Assembly (NCBI GenBank): GCA_965231165.1 | Contig: OZ246421.1 | Coordinates: 434,001-498,000, forward strand | Direction of reading: 5' to 3' | DNA from: Micavibrio_C sp965231165 | GTDB taxonomy: Bacteria > Pseudomonadota > Alphaproteobacteria > Micavibrionales > Micavibrionaceae | DNA: 64,000 nt | Shown: positions 54,545 to 63,406 of the stretch, piece after piece | Position numbering within the stretch: the first letter of the stretch is position 1 | Layout: every line of letters begins with the position of its first letter | Notes under the pieces: generated by a model | Databases searched by the model: none | What the model was told of the DNA's origin: nothing | Seen by the model: the letters and a program-made list of their open reading frames with translations, nothing else | Translations under genes and position numbers: made by a program

Positions 54545-54958
54545 ATGATGGCCGATCCCGATAACGACAATCTGCTGACGCTGACCTCGAATATTGTTTC
54601 CGCGCATCTGGCGCACAATACGGTGAGCACCGAAGACATTCCGGCGCTGATCCGCAAGGTTTACAGTACGCTGGCCAACGTTAATCAAGACAATGTAACG
54701 TCTTCCGAACGTCCGCAGCCTGCGGTGCCGATTAAAAAATCCATTCATGCGGATTACATTGTCTGTCTTGAAGACGGCAAGAAGCTGAAAATGCTCAAGC
54801 GTCACCTGAAGACGGCTTATAATATGACACCGGAACAATATCGTGAGCGCTGGGGGTTGCCCGCCGATTACCCGATGGTGGCACCCAACTACGCGACCCA
54901 GCGTAGCAAGCTCGCCAAGGACATTGGTCTGGGCACGACGAGTCGTAAGAAGGTTTAA
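54545..54958 (+). CDS. MucR/Ros family transcriptional regulator
   Basis: A 137-aa zinc-finger regulator. The C-terminal domain has HADYIVCLEDGKKLKMLKRHL with the Cys-x2-Asp and His ligands of the prokaryotic finger, then TPEQYRERWGLPADYPMVAP. The usual second His in RHL-x-T-H is replaced here (KTAYN). The N-terminal half is helical and mediates oligomerisation in relatives. MucR proteins are global H-NS-like repressors of surface polysaccharide and motility genes in alphaproteobacteria. Confidence 0.92.
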   Translation: MMADPDNDNLLTLTSNIVSAHLAHNTVSTEDIPALIRKVYSTLANVNQDNVTSSERPQPAVPIKKSIHADYIVCLEDGKKLKMLKRHLKTAYNMTPEQYRERWGLPADYPMVAPNYATQRSKLAKDIGLGTTSRKKV

Positions 54959-54970
54959 ATCATCATCCCC

Positions 54971-55055
54971 TGTCATCCCCGCGCAGGCGGGGATCCAGTG
55001 AAATAATCTGAACCATTCCTTTGGCTCTGGATCCCCGGTCGAGCCGGGGATGACA
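54971..55055. repeat. Second intergenic palindromic repeat element
   Basis: Arms 54971-54998 and 55027-55055 are nearly perfect inverted copies, beginning TGTCATCCCCGC and ending GCCGGGGATGACA. Each arm also folds on itself (CCCCGC/GCGGGG and CCCCGG/CCGGGG). The element lies between convergent mucR and proC and may also terminate both. Confidence 0.8.
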
Positions 55056-55069
55056 ATTGGCGGTTTTGG

Positions 55070-55912
55070 TTATTTGCTGAGTTGTTTGCTGCGTGCTGTT
55101 GCGGCGGCGATGGCTTTGTCGAAAAGCGGTTGCATGCCTTCACCTGACATCAATATTTCGAGGGCTGCGGCCGTGGTGCCACCGGGGCTGGTGACGTTTT
55201 TACGCAGCGTTTCAGCGGGCAGGGGATCAGCTTCGGCGAGGGCGGCGCTGCCGATGATGGTCTGTCGTGCGAGCTTCATTGCAAAAGCGGCATCCAGTCC
55301 GGATTTTACGCTTGCGGCGGCCAGTGTTTCTATGAGCAGGAATACATAGGCCGGGCCGCTGCCGGAGACAGCTGTTACGGCATCGAGTAATTCTTCATCT
55401 GTAACCCATTCCACCTGACCGACGGCTTTCAGCAAATTATCGGCGCGTGTTTTCTGTTCAGCGGAAACATGGGCGTTGGGACAGCCGACGGTGATGCCTT
55501 TGGCAACGGCGGCGGGGGTGTTGGGCATGGAACGAATGACGGGCTGGTTCGCGCCGAAATAACCTTCAAACTTGCTGATGGTCTGGCCTGCGGCAATTGA
55601 CAGGATGAGGGCATCGGCGGGGATGGATTTTTTAATGGTGTTGCAGACATCGTTCATGATTTGCGGTTTGACGGCGATCACGAATATAGAGGCCGGGGGC
55701 CGTGCGCCCGCGAATATTTCAGCTTTGTCGTAGAAGGTAATGCGTTCGGGGGCTTCATCCTCGAATTCTTCGGGTAGTCCGCCGGGGTCGAGGACATAGA
55801 CGTGCTTTACCTGTCCGGAGGCCAGCCAGCCGCTCAAAAGGGCGCTGCCCATTTTGCCGCAGCCAATCAGGGCAATGGACAAGGAGGCTGACGGTTCAGG
55901 CGGCACCGGCAT
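55070..55912 (-). CDS. proC: Pyrroline-5-carboxylate reductase
   Basis: A 280-aa NADPH-dependent reductase: IALIGCGKMGSALLSGWL (Rossmann, about 13-30), VIAVKPQIM, RSMPNTPAAVAKGIT, VSGSGPAYVFLLIE and TSPGGTTAAALEIL. It catalyses the last step of proline synthesis. It overlaps the ybjN-like gene by 17 bp. Confidence 0.96.
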   Translation of the reverse strand: MPVPPEPSASLSIALIGCGKMGSALLSGWLASGQVKHVYVLDPGGLPEEFEDEAPERITFYDKAEIFAGARPPASIFVIAVKPQIMNDVCNTIKKSIPADALILSIAAGQTISKFEGYFGANQPVIRSMPNTPAAVAKGITVGCPNAHVSAEQKTRADNLLKAVGQVEWVTDEELLDAVTAVSGSGPAYVFLLIETLAAASVKSGLDAAFAMKLARQTIIGSAALAEADPLPAETLRKNVTSPGGTTAAALEILMSGEGMQPLFDKAIAAATARSKQLSK

Positions 55913-56393
55913 GCTCGGTCAGGACGAGGGCGAGCGTGTCGCTGGTCAGGGTCGGGGCGGTTGCCAGCAGCGCGAAAGCGTTGTGGAAGCGTTCGCATTC
56001 GGCCATGCCGATTTCGACGATGTCCTCAACATGCTCCATGCCGGATGACTGCGCACCACGGAACAGGCAAGTGTAACGGAATACAGGTGTGCAGGTTTCT
56101 TCGGGAATGTCGAAGTGGCCGAGCCACAGGCGTTCGTTGATGTCTTTTAGAAGGCGCGATGCCATCTCCATGCGTTTTTTGGGTACGCATTCGTCCATTT
56201 CGCAGAAGAATTGCATGGCGCTGTATTCTTCCTGCCATAGGAAGGTCATGCGGTAATGGGTACGCTGGCCGGAGGCCTGTACCACGATTTCAGATTCAGT
56301 AGGGCGGTCGAAAACCCAGTCGTTCCCGTTCAAAATTTCTTCGACGCTGTCGAGCGGGTTGCTGATGTCTTCAAAAAGATCCATTTCACTCAT
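55896..56393 (-). CDS. YbjN domain protein
   Basis: A 165-aa protein of the YbjN/T3SS-chaperone-like fold: YRMTFLWQEEYSAMQFFCEMD, ASRLLKDINERLWLGHFDI and PVFRYTCLFRG. In alphaproteobacteria it is commonly between ubiK and proC, as here. The start overlaps the ubiK stop (ATGA). The function is unknown; E. coli YbjN affects stress and motility when overexpressed. Confidence 0.88.
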   Translation of the reverse strand: MSEMDLFEDISNPLDSVEEILNGNDWVFDRPTESEIVVQASGQRTHYRMTFLWQEEYSAMQFFCEMDECVPKKRMEMASRLLKDINERLWLGHFDIPEETCTPVFRYTCLFRGAQSSGMEHVEDIVEIGMAECERFHNAFALLATAPTLTSDTLALVLTEHAGAA

Positions 56394-56716
56394 CTGGTTT
56401 TCTTCCCTTTGGGTGTTGATTTCTTCTTCGCTGTATTTTTTGGCGCTGCTTTTTTTGTGGCGGCAGGTTTTTTGCCTTCGAGTTTTTCGAGGCGGGCTTC
56501 CAGATCATCGACGCGGCTGCGCAATTTCTGGATCATGGCTTCGGCGCGTTCCAGATCGTCACGGGGCACCAGATCGGCGCGGTCGGCCATGTCGTCCATG
56601 CGGCTGCGCAGGTCTTCGCGGAGCTGCTGCTGCAAACCGGAGACGATGTTCACGGCACCCCCCGCAACGCGGGCGATGTCATCAAGCAACCGGGGATCGA
56701 GTTTGGGTCTGGCCAT
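56390..56716 (-). CDS. ubiK: Ubiquinone-biosynthesis accessory factor UbiK
   Basis: A 108-aa BMFP-type protein: an amphipathic N-terminal helix (PRLLDDIARVAGGAVNIVSGLQQQLRED) and a coiled coil (LERAEAMIQKLRSRVDDLEARLEKLE) followed by a Lys/Ala-rich tail. UbiK assists the soluble ubiquinone-biosynthesis complex. First gene of the ubiK-ybjN-proC operon. Confidence 0.9.
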   Translation of the reverse strand: MARPKLDPRLLDDIARVAGGAVNIVSGLQQQLREDLRSRMDDMADRADLVPRDDLERAEAMIQKLRSRVDDLEARLEKLEGKKPAATKKAAPKNTAKKKSTPKGKKTR

Positions 56717-56868
56717 AGAGGAGTCCGTAGCAGGAGTCCCCTGTCAGAGTCCATATAGGCGTACCAGAATCCGGGGGGTATCCCTGTGGATAAAGATCGG
56801 GTTTGGTTTGTCCGGCTAAAATGCTAGATATATGAATAGTTTCAGCAATTTTGATAAGAGGCGTGAAA

Positions 56869-57870
56869 ATGATTGTCGTCACAGGCGGGGCCGGTTTTAT
56901 AGGTTCGAATCTGGTGGCCGGACTGGAAGCCAAGGGGCTTACCAATCTAGTGGTCTGCGATGTCCTCGGCAGCGAAGACAAGTGGAAGAATATCGCCAAG
57001 CGCGAACTGCGTGATGTCGTTCATCCGGATGATCTGCTTCATTATCTTGAAAAGCATGCCGAGGAAGTGGAAGCCGTGTTTCACATGGGGGCGATTTCAT
57101 CGACCACCGAGCGCGACGCCGATCTGATCATTCAAACCAACTTCACGCTATCGCGTAAATTGTGGAAATGGTGCGCGGAGCATGATGTGCGTTTTATCTA
57201 CGCTTCGTCCGCCGCGACCTATGGTGATGGCGATGACGGGTTTGTCGATGGCGAAACTGTTGCGCATCTGGCAAAACTGAAGCCGCTTAACCCGTATGGC
57301 TGGTCGAAACACCTGTTTGACCGCCGGACATGCCGTATTGTTCATGACAACCGCAATGTCGATGGCGAGAAATTGCCATCGCAATGGGCGGGTTTGAAAT
57401 TCTTCAATGTCTATGGCCCGAATGAATATCACAAAGGCGAGCAGATGAGCGTCGCCTGCAAACTTTACCCGCAGATTGTCGCGGGGGCGGCGGCCAAATT
57501 GTTCCGTTCCAACAATCCTGAGTATCAAGATGGTGGGCAGATGCGGGATTTTGTTTATGTCGGCGATTGCGTCGATGTCATGTTGTGGCTCTATGATCAC
57601 CCCAAAGTCAGCGGTTTGTTCAATATCGGTTCGGGCAAAGCGCGCAGTTTCAAAGATCTGGCGGAGGCATGTTTCAAGGCGCTGGATAAACCGTTCAAGG
57701 TCCACTACACGGACATGCCGCAGGAACTGCAATCTAAGTATCAGTATTTCACGCAGGCTGACATGACCAAGCTGCGGGCTGTCGGTTACACCAAGCCGAT
57801 GACGGAGTTGGAGGAAGGTGTGCGCATTTATATGCAGGATTACCTCTCAAAGACGGACCAGTACAGATAA
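56869..57870 (+). CDS. hldD: ADP-L-glycero-D-manno-heptose-6-epimerase
   Basis: A 333-aa extended short-chain dehydrogenase. MIVVTGGAGFIGSNLV (Rossmann), GAISSTTERDADLII, YASSAATYGDG and Tyr-x3-Lys in YGWSKHLFD are characteristic of HldD, which makes the heptose precursor for LPS core. The start at 56869 matches the family; an 18-base upstream extension would begin with TTG. It overlaps lgt by one base. Confidence 0.95.
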   Translation: MIVVTGGAGFIGSNLVAGLEAKGLTNLVVCDVLGSEDKWKNIAKRELRDVVHPDDLLHYLEKHAEEVEAVFHMGAISSTTERDADLIIQTNFTLSRKLWKWCAEHDVRFIYASSAATYGDGDDGFVDGETVAHLAKLKPLNPYGWSKHLFDRRTCRIVHDNRNVDGEKLPSQWAGLKFFNVYGPNEYHKGEQMSVACKLYPQIVAGAAAKLFRSNNPEYQDGGQMRDFVYVGDCVDVMLWLYDHPKVSGLFNIGSGKARSFKDLAEACFKALDKPFKVHYTDMPQELQSKYQYFTQADMTKLRAVGYTKPMTELEEGVRIYMQDYLSKTDQYR

Positions 57871-58685
57871 TGGCACTTAAATTTCCCGAGATTGATCCGG
57901 TGGCGATTTCCATCGGTCCGCTGGATATCCGCTGGTATGCGCTTGCGTATCTCGCCGGGTTTTTGCTGGGCTGGAAACTGGTGGTTTATATTTCCGGTCT
58001 GGACAAGGAAAAACGTGCCATTTCTGTTTTGCAGCTGGATGATTTTATGCCGTGGGCGGTTGTGGGCGTTATCCTCGGCGGACGTGTGGGGTATGTTCTG
58101 TTTTATCAGTTCAGCAGTTACATGGACGACCCACTGGCGATGTTCCGTATCTGGGAGGGCGGTATGTCTTTCCATGGCGGGGCGGCGGGCATGATTATCG
58201 CGATGATTATTTATTCGATTGTCCAGAAAATCCATGTGCTGCGTCTGACTGACCTGATTTGCTGTGCGGTGCCGATTGGCCTGTTCTTCGGGCGGATTGC
58301 GAATTTTATCAATGGCGAATTGTTCGGGCGGGTTACGGCTTCGCCTATCGGTATGGTGTTCCCCTATGGCGGGCCGATGCCGCGCCATCCCAGCCAGCTT
58401 TATGAAGCCTTCCTTGAGGGGCTGGTGCTGACGACGATCATGGTCGTGTTGGCGCATAACCCCAAAGTGCGGAACATGCCTGGTATTCTTTCGGCTGTGT
58501 TTTTGACCGGGTATGCTTTAAGCCGCATCACGGTCGAGTTTTTCCGCGAACCGGACCAGCAGATCGGTTATATCGCCGGTTATTTCACCATGGGGCAGAT
58601 TTTGTGCATCCCGATGCTGGTGGGGGCGGCGGTGCTGGTAGTTTGGGCTTACAAACACAAGGAGCCTGCGCATGTCTCCGGTTGA
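57870..58685 (+). CDS. lgt: Prolipoprotein diacylglyceryl transferase
   Basis: A 271-aa, seven-helix membrane enzyme that attaches diacylglycerol to lipobox cysteines. Signatures are IRWYALAYLAGFLLG, GGRVGYVLFY, WEGGMSFHGGAAGM, GLFFGRIANFINGELFGR and PRHPSQLYEAFLEG. It serves the several lipoproteins encoded in this window. It overlaps the methyltransferase gene by 14 bp. Confidence 0.97.
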   Translation: MALKFPEIDPVAISIGPLDIRWYALAYLAGFLLGWKLVVYISGLDKEKRAISVLQLDDFMPWAVVGVILGGRVGYVLFYQFSSYMDDPLAMFRIWEGGMSFHGGAAGMIIAMIIYSIVQKIHVLRLTDLICCAVPIGLFFGRIANFINGELFGRVTASPIGMVFPYGGPMPRHPSQLYEAFLEGLVLTTIMVVLAHNPKVRNMPGILSAVFLTGYALSRITVEFFREPDQQIGYIAGYFTMGQILCIPMLVGAAVLVVWAYKHKEPAHVSG

Positions 58686-59697
58686 AAAACTGATCCGTCA
58701 GTCGATTGAGCTGAACGGCCCGATGAATATCGAAACCTTTATGGGTATGGCCGTCAGTCATTACTACGCGACACGCGATCCGTTCGGCACGGAGGGGGAT
58801 TTCACCACGGCCCCTGAAATTTCGCAGATGTTTGGTGAGTTAATAGGCTTGTGGGTGGCTGACACCTGGATCAAGCTGGGCAAGCCTGCGCCGTTTAATC
58901 TGGTCGAAGGCGGGCCGGGTCGGGGTACGCTGATGGCGGACATTCTGCGGGCGACAAAGAACATTGAAGGTCTGCATGAGGCGGCGCATATCTGCCTGAT
59001 GGAAACCAGTCCGCATCTACGTCAATTGCAAGCGCAGACGCTCGCAGATTATCCGGTGGAATGGCATGACAGTCTTGATAAGGTTTCCGGCGATCCGTTG
59101 ATTTTTGTTGCTAATGAATTACTCGATGCTTTGCCTATCCGGCAATATCATTCGTTTGGCGGTAAATGGTTCGAACGTGTTGTCGGTCTTGAGGACGACA
59201 AGCTGGTTTTCGGGCTGACGGAATCGACATTGAACCTGCCGCCCGAAGACGGGGCGATCAAGGAAATATCCCCGGCTTCGATTCATTTTATGGCGCAGCT
59301 TTCACTTAAAATTCGTAACTGCCGGGGGGCGGCGTTGCTGATTGATTACGGTTATGACGATGTTGTGACCGGCGATACGCTGCAGGCCGTAAAGGGGCAT
59401 GATTTTGTGCCGCTGCTGGAGCAAATCGGGGAGGCCGATCTGACGGCGCTGGTGGATTTTGTGATGATGGCCAAGGTGTCGCAGGTGCCTGTCAGCGGCC
59501 CGATTACGCAGGGTGAATTCCTTAAAAATCTCGGTATCCAGATGCGTTTCGAGCGGCTGAAGCAGAAGGCAACGCCGCAACAGGTGATGGATTTACAATC
59601 CGGTCTTGTGCGCCTGACGGGTGATGACCAGATGGGCGTGTTGTTCAAGGTTATGGGGCTGTGTCACGATCCCTCTATTCAACTCGGGGGCTTTTAA
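58672..59697 (+). CDS. MidA/NDUFAF7-type SAM-dependent methyltransferase
   Basis: A 341-aa protein: MNIETFMGMAVSHYYATRDPFGTEGDFTTAPEISQMFGEL, FNLVEGGPGRGTLMADILR (SAM site), NELLDALPIRQY and LLIDYGYD. The mitochondrial homologue NDUFAF7 methylates an Arg of a complex I subunit; the bacterial target is inferred. lgt-midA-pgeF is a conserved alphaproteobacterial order. Confidence 0.93.
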   Translation: MSPVEKLIRQSIELNGPMNIETFMGMAVSHYYATRDPFGTEGDFTTAPEISQMFGELIGLWVADTWIKLGKPAPFNLVEGGPGRGTLMADILRATKNIEGLHEAAHICLMETSPHLRQLQAQTLADYPVEWHDSLDKVSGDPLIFVANELLDALPIRQYHSFGGKWFERVVGLEDDKLVFGLTESTLNLPPEDGAIKEISPASIHFMAQLSLKIRNCRGAALLIDYGYDDVVTGDTLQAVKGHDFVPLLEQIGEADLTALVDFVMMAKVSQVPVSGPITQGEFLKNLGIQMRFERLKQKATPQQVMDLQSGLVRLTGDDQMGVLFKVMGLCHDPSIQLGGF

Positions 59698-60482
59698 TGG
59701 CCGATATGCTGATGGATGAATTGCTGGATGATGATAGCGTAGCGCATGGATTCTTCACCAAGAATGGCGGCGTCAGTACTGGGCTTTATAGTAGCCTGAA
59801 TTGTGGCGTCGGCTCGCAGGATAGAGCGGAGAACGTCATCGAGAACCGTGCCCGTGTGGCGGCGACGTTCGATACGAAACCTGACAAATTGCTGACCCTG
59901 CATCAGATCCATAGCGATAAATGTATTTATGTTGATGAAGCTTATGACGCCGTGAATAATCGTCCGCAGGCCGATGCGCTGGTGACGGACAAGCCGGGAC
60001 TGATGATCGGCATATTGACGGCGGATTGTGGGCCGGTGCTGTTCAGCGGGAAAACGAAGGCGGGGCGTCCGATCATTGGCGCGGCGCATGCCGGGTGGGG
60101 CGGGGCGCTGAAAGGTATTCTGGAGGGCACGATTACCTGTATGGAAGAGCGGGGACTGGATAAAGCGACACTGAAGGCCGTCGTTGGGCCGTGCATCGGG
60201 CCGCGCAGTTATGAGGTGTCGGATTCTTTCCGCGATCCGTTCCTGCTACAGGATATGAAGAACGGGCGATTTTTCGTTCCGGCAGGGCGGGCGGGACATC
60301 TGATGTTCGATTTACCGGCCTATTGCCAGCGCCGCCTGTTTCTGGCGGGTGTGCCGGATATCAAGGTGTTGGGACGCGATACCTGTGCCGAGGAGGACGT
60401 GTTTTTCAGCTATCGACGCTCGACGCAGCGCCGTGAGCCTGATTATGGAAGACAGGTGTCTGCGGTCTTGATAAGGAATTGA
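59697..60482 (+). CDS. pgeF: Peptidoglycan editing factor / multicopper polyphenol oxidase-like
   Basis: A 261-aa YlmD/YfiH-family protein (DUF152). HGFFTKNGGVSTGLYSSLNCG, TLHQIHSD, ILTADCGPVLF, AAHAGWGGALKGI and VGPCIGPRSYEV hold the conserved Cys/His zinc site. In E. coli PgeF removes wrongly inserted Ser from peptidoglycan precursors. The start overlaps the previous stop (TAATG). Confidence 0.92.
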   Translation: MADMLMDELLDDDSVAHGFFTKNGGVSTGLYSSLNCGVGSQDRAENVIENRARVAATFDTKPDKLLTLHQIHSDKCIYVDEAYDAVNNRPQADALVTDKPGLMIGILTADCGPVLFSGKTKAGRPIIGAAHAGWGGALKGILEGTITCMEERGLDKATLKAVVGPCIGPRSYEVSDSFRDPFLLQDMKNGRFFVPAGRAGHLMFDLPAYCQRRLFLAGVPDIKVLGRDTCAEEDVFFSYRRSTQRREPDYGRQVSAVLIRN

Positions 60483-60524
60483 TTTCCTTTAGAATGACCG
60501 TGAACATTTTTACGGGAGATTTCC

Positions 60525-60698
60525 ATGACAAAAACACAGCAAAAAAACTCTGGTACAGATATTAAAACCGTGGCGATTGATAGCCTCGTTATGGCGTTTG
60601 GTTTTGCAGCCGGACTGATTACTTTCTCGGGCGGCCCGACAGTTTCTCTGGTAGCCATCCAGATGAAAAACAGCTTTTTTAACCCCACTAAAATGTAG
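60525..60698 (+). CDS. Small membrane protein, 57 aa
   Basis: The ORF starts MTKTQQKNSGTDIKTVAID, then has a single likely transmembrane stretch (SLVMAFGFAAGLITF) and ends NSFFNPTKM. GGGAGA lies 7 bases before the ATG. It sits in the 320-bp gap between pgeF and prs, where nothing else accounts for the sequence. No family recognised. Confidence 0.5.
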   Translation: MTKTQQKNSGTDIKTVAIDSLVMAFGFAAGLITFSGGPTVSLVAIQMKNSFFNPTKM

Positions 60699-60803
60699 GG
60701 TTAAAATTCCGGTGCGGTCTGATTCCTGTTGATTCCCGGGAGCGGGATTTTTATAGTCGAACCCATGACAGATATCCCACACCCTTTACGTAACGAGCCG
60801 CGT

Positions 60804-61736
60804 ATGAAGCTGATCGCCGGTAACTCCAACCGTACCCTTGCAGATGCGATTGCCGCGTCTCTTGATTGTCCGCTGACCAAGGCCAGCATCAAACGTTTCT
60901 CCGATATGGAGGTCTTTGCCGAGATTCTCGAAAACGTGCGCGGTGAGGATGTATTTGTGATCCAGTCCACCTGCTATCCCGCGAACGACAATCTGATGGA
61001 GCTGCTGATTACCATTGATGCCCTGCGTCGCGGGTCGGCACGTCGCATCACGGCGGTTATTCCTTATTTCGGTTATGCGCGTCAGGACCGTAAGACCGGA
61101 GGACGTACGCCGATCTCCGCGAAGCTGGTCGCGAACCTGATTACGGCTGCCGGGGTTGACCGTGTGTTGACGATGGAACTGCATGCCGGGCAAATTCAGG
61201 GGTTCTTCGATATCCCTGTCGATAATCTGATCGTCTCGCCGGTGTTCCTGCCGCATATCGAGGAAAAATTCAAAGGTGAAGAACTGGTGATGGTATCACC
61301 GGACGTCGGCGGCGTGGTGCGGGCGCGGGCGATTGCCAAGCGTCTGGATTGCGGTCTGGCGATCATCGATAAACGCCGCGAACAGGCGGGCGTGTCCGAG
61401 GTCATGCACGTCATCGGTGAAGTCGCGGGCAAGACCTGCATCATGGTCGATGATATCGTTGATTCCGGCGGTACGCTCTGCAATGCGGCGTCAGCCCTGA
61501 TGGAGCATGGCGCGAAGGAAGTTTATTCCTATGTCGTGCACGGCGTATTGTCGGGCGGCGCTGTGGCGCGTATAGCGGATTCAAAAATTACGAAGCTCTA
61601 TATCACCGACAGTATTCCGGCGACGGACGCGGTGAAGAACTCACCGAACATCGAACAACTGAGCGTGGCGGACTTGATGGCGGAAGCCATCCGCCGCACC
61701 AGCGCCGAACAATCAATTTCGCAGCTTTTCCTTTAA
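60804..61736 (+). CDS. prs: Ribose-phosphate pyrophosphokinase
   Basis: A 310-aa PRPP synthase. MKLIAGNSNRTLADAIAASL, FSDMEVFAEILENVRGEDVFVIQST, IPYFGYARQDRKTGGRTPISAKLVANL and the PRPP loop IMVDDIVDSGGTL are intact. The start at 60804 matches family N-termini; an ATG at 60765 would add 13 residues. It supplies PRPP for nucleotide, His and Trp synthesis. Confidence 0.97.
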   Translation: MKLIAGNSNRTLADAIAASLDCPLTKASIKRFSDMEVFAEILENVRGEDVFVIQSTCYPANDNLMELLITIDALRRGSARRITAVIPYFGYARQDRKTGGRTPISAKLVANLITAAGVDRVLTMELHAGQIQGFFDIPVDNLIVSPVFLPHIEEKFKGEELVMVSPDVGGVVRARAIAKRLDCGLAIIDKRREQAGVSEVMHVIGEVAGKTCIMVDDIVDSGGTLCNAASALMEHGAKEVYSYVVHGVLSGGAVARIADSKITKLYITDSIPATDAVKNSPNIEQLSVADLMAEAIRRTSAEQSISQLFL

Positions 61737-61759
61737 GTCGGATTGCAGCAGATATAAAG

Positions 61760-61796
61760 AGGGCAGGAACATTGCCGTTCCTGCCCTTGTTTTTTG
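61760..61796 (+). terminator. Rho-independent terminator after prs
   Basis: AGGGCAGGAAC (61760-61770) and GTTCCTGCCCT (61777-61787) form an 11-bp stem with a 6-base loop, followed by TGTTTTTT. Confidence 0.92.
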
Positions 61797-61808
61797 TAGC
61801 GGGGGTTC

Positions 61809-62399
61809 TTACGAATTTCGCAGTGTAGGCAGCCAGCTGCTTTTGGTCAGGAGTTGTGTGGCCTTGGGAGACTGCACTTCTGCCGGGATTTCGTTCAAAA
61901 GATGCGCATAGTGTGTGCGCGTGAAGTAGCGATCTTCCAGCAGGCCGCTGTTATATATATTGGTCTTTTTTGCGAGGATCTCCAGGCCTTCTAACCCGGC
62001 GTAATCAGCAACCCACATGGCTTCCGTGCGGCCGTGATTATCGCGGGCGGCAGGATTGAATTTATGACCTTGTTCGGCGAGGAGCTTTAGCCCCTCTATG
62101 CCGGTATAACCGGCGACCCACATGGCTTCGGTACGTCCGCGCACATCTTTGGCCTTGTCATTGAACACGCCGTTTTTCTCAGCGAACAGTTTCAGGCCTT
62201 CCTGACGGGCGATAATCGCGATGATCATGGCTTGTGTCATTTTCAGGCGGTTACGGGCATCTGTGCTGAATTTGCCGCCGTCTGTGACGAATTGGTGCAG
62301 ATCGTCGAGTGATTTGATGCCGAACAGGTTGGGTGTCTGGTCTTGCGTGGCAGGTTGGCTGCTCGTATTAAAGAATTTATTCAGAAGAAGTATTTTCAT
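61809..62399 (-). CDS. Protein with ankyrin-like ~35-residue repeats
   Basis: A 196-aa protein. Three repeats run from about 56 to 156; two contain GRTEAMWVA-x-Y-x-G-x-EGL-xx-LA and are spaced 35 residues apart (start 88 and 123). The first is degenerate (QAMIIAIIARQEGLKLFAE). The helix-loop-helix pattern with a following D-x-x-G turn resembles ankyrin repeats but with a Met-Trp at the position of the usual Leu-His. The N-terminus may be a short amphipathic helix. A protein-binding role is inferred. Confidence 0.7.
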   Translation of the reverse strand: MKILLLNKFFNTSSQPATQDQTPNLFGIKSLDDLHQFVTDGGKFSTDARNRLKMTQAMIIAIIARQEGLKLFAEKNGVFNDKAKDVRGRTEAMWVAGYTGIEGLKLLAEQGHKFNPAARDNHGRTEAMWVADYAGLEGLEILAKKTNIYNSGLLEDRYFTRTHYAHLLNEIPAEVQSPKATQLLTKSSWLPTLRNS

Positions 62400-62580
62400 G
62401 TTCCCCTCCAGGATACCGAAATTTCATTCCATAAAATGGCGGTCACCGTATTATTTTTTCATAAGGATGTCAAAGGGGTATTCGGGCGTTCCGGCCTGCA
62501 TTATACATAATCTCGTGGACGGGGGAAGAAAGCCGAAATTCCTTGATATCTATGGGGTTTTCTGCTTTTTTACGGCGTCC

Positions 62581-62604
62581 GGAGCGCACCCCTGGAGGCG
62601 CTCC
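62581..62604 (+). promoter_or_regulatory. Leader hairpin upstream of rplY
   Basis: GGAGCGC (62581-62587) and GCGCTCC (62598-62604) form a 7-bp stem about 30 bp before the L25 start. It could be a leader element for feedback control by L25, which binds 5S rRNA; this is only a suggestion. Confidence 0.35.
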
Positions 62605-62634
62605 TCCATACTTAACCATTGAAGGATTAAGACT

Positions 62635-63330
62635 ATGTCCAAACAATATGCCGTGAAGGCAGAAAAAAGAGAACGAGCCGGTAAGGGGATTGCTCGGACG
62701 CTTCGCCGTGAAGGGAAGCTTCCTGGAGTGATCTATGGGGACAACAAGACCCCCGTCCTGGTAGCTTTTGTGGCGAACGACATTCAGAAAGAATGGGTTA
62801 AAGGCCATATGTTCACGCACCTGTGCGAACTGGACGTGAATGGCGAAAAGAACCTGGTTCTGGCTCGTGATGTTCAACTTCACCCTGTAACCGATAAAGT
62901 CGAGCATGTTGATTTCCTGCGTGTATCGCCGAAAACAACGCTGCACGTCAGCATTCCGGTTCACTTCATCAATCATGAAACTTGCCCGGGTATTAAAGAG
63001 AAGGGCGTTCTGACCATTGCTCACCATGACATCGACATGGTTTGCCGTGCGACGGATATTCCTGAATATATCGAAGTCGATCTGACACCGTTCAAAGTCA
63101 ACGATTCCATCAAGATCAGCCATGCCAAGATGCCGGCTGGCGCGAAACCGTCTGACACCCGTGACTTCACACTGGCCTCGATCATGCCGCCGAAATCTTC
63201 GGCTGCTGATGATGCGGTGGTAGCGGCCATGGCGGCAACGCAGGCAGCAGCTTCGGCGGCGGCAGCGGCTCCGGCAGTGGGCGGCAAAGCGGCGGCGCCG
63301 GCAGCGAAAGCTCCGGCAGCGAAGAAGTAA
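62635..63330 (+). CDS. rplY: 50S ribosomal protein L25 (Ctc type)
   Basis: A 231-aa long-form L25: the 5S-binding N-terminal domain (VKAEKRERAGKGIARTLRREGKLPGVIYG) and the beta C-terminal TL5/Ctc domain (HVSIPVHFINHETCPGIKEKGVL to SIKISHAKMP), followed by a 45-residue Ala/Pro-rich tail. GAAGGA lies before the ATG. Conserved order rplY-pth. Confidence 0.95.
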   Translation: MSKQYAVKAEKRERAGKGIARTLRREGKLPGVIYGDNKTPVLVAFVANDIQKEWVKGHMFTHLCELDVNGEKNLVLARDVQLHPVTDKVEHVDFLRVSPKTTLHVSIPVHFINHETCPGIKEKGVLTIAHHDIDMVCRATDIPEYIEVDLTPFKVNDSIKISHAKMPAGAKPSDTRDFTLASIMPPKSSAADDAVVAAMAATQAAASAAAAAPAVGGKAAAPAAKAPAAKK

Positions 63331-63354
63331 TCGACCTTCTTTTTTACAATATAG

Positions 63355-63388
63355 AAAACAGGGGTGGGGCTTCCTTACCCCTGTTTTT
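63355..63388 (+). terminator. Terminator between rplY and pth
   Basis: AAAACAGGGGT (63355-63365) pairs with ACCCCTGTTTT (63377-63387) and ends in TTTTT. It lies 19 bp before the pth start, so pth may depend on read-through or a promoter within this segment. Confidence 0.82.
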
Positions 63389-63406
63389 CATTGTATAGAA
63401 ACAGTC

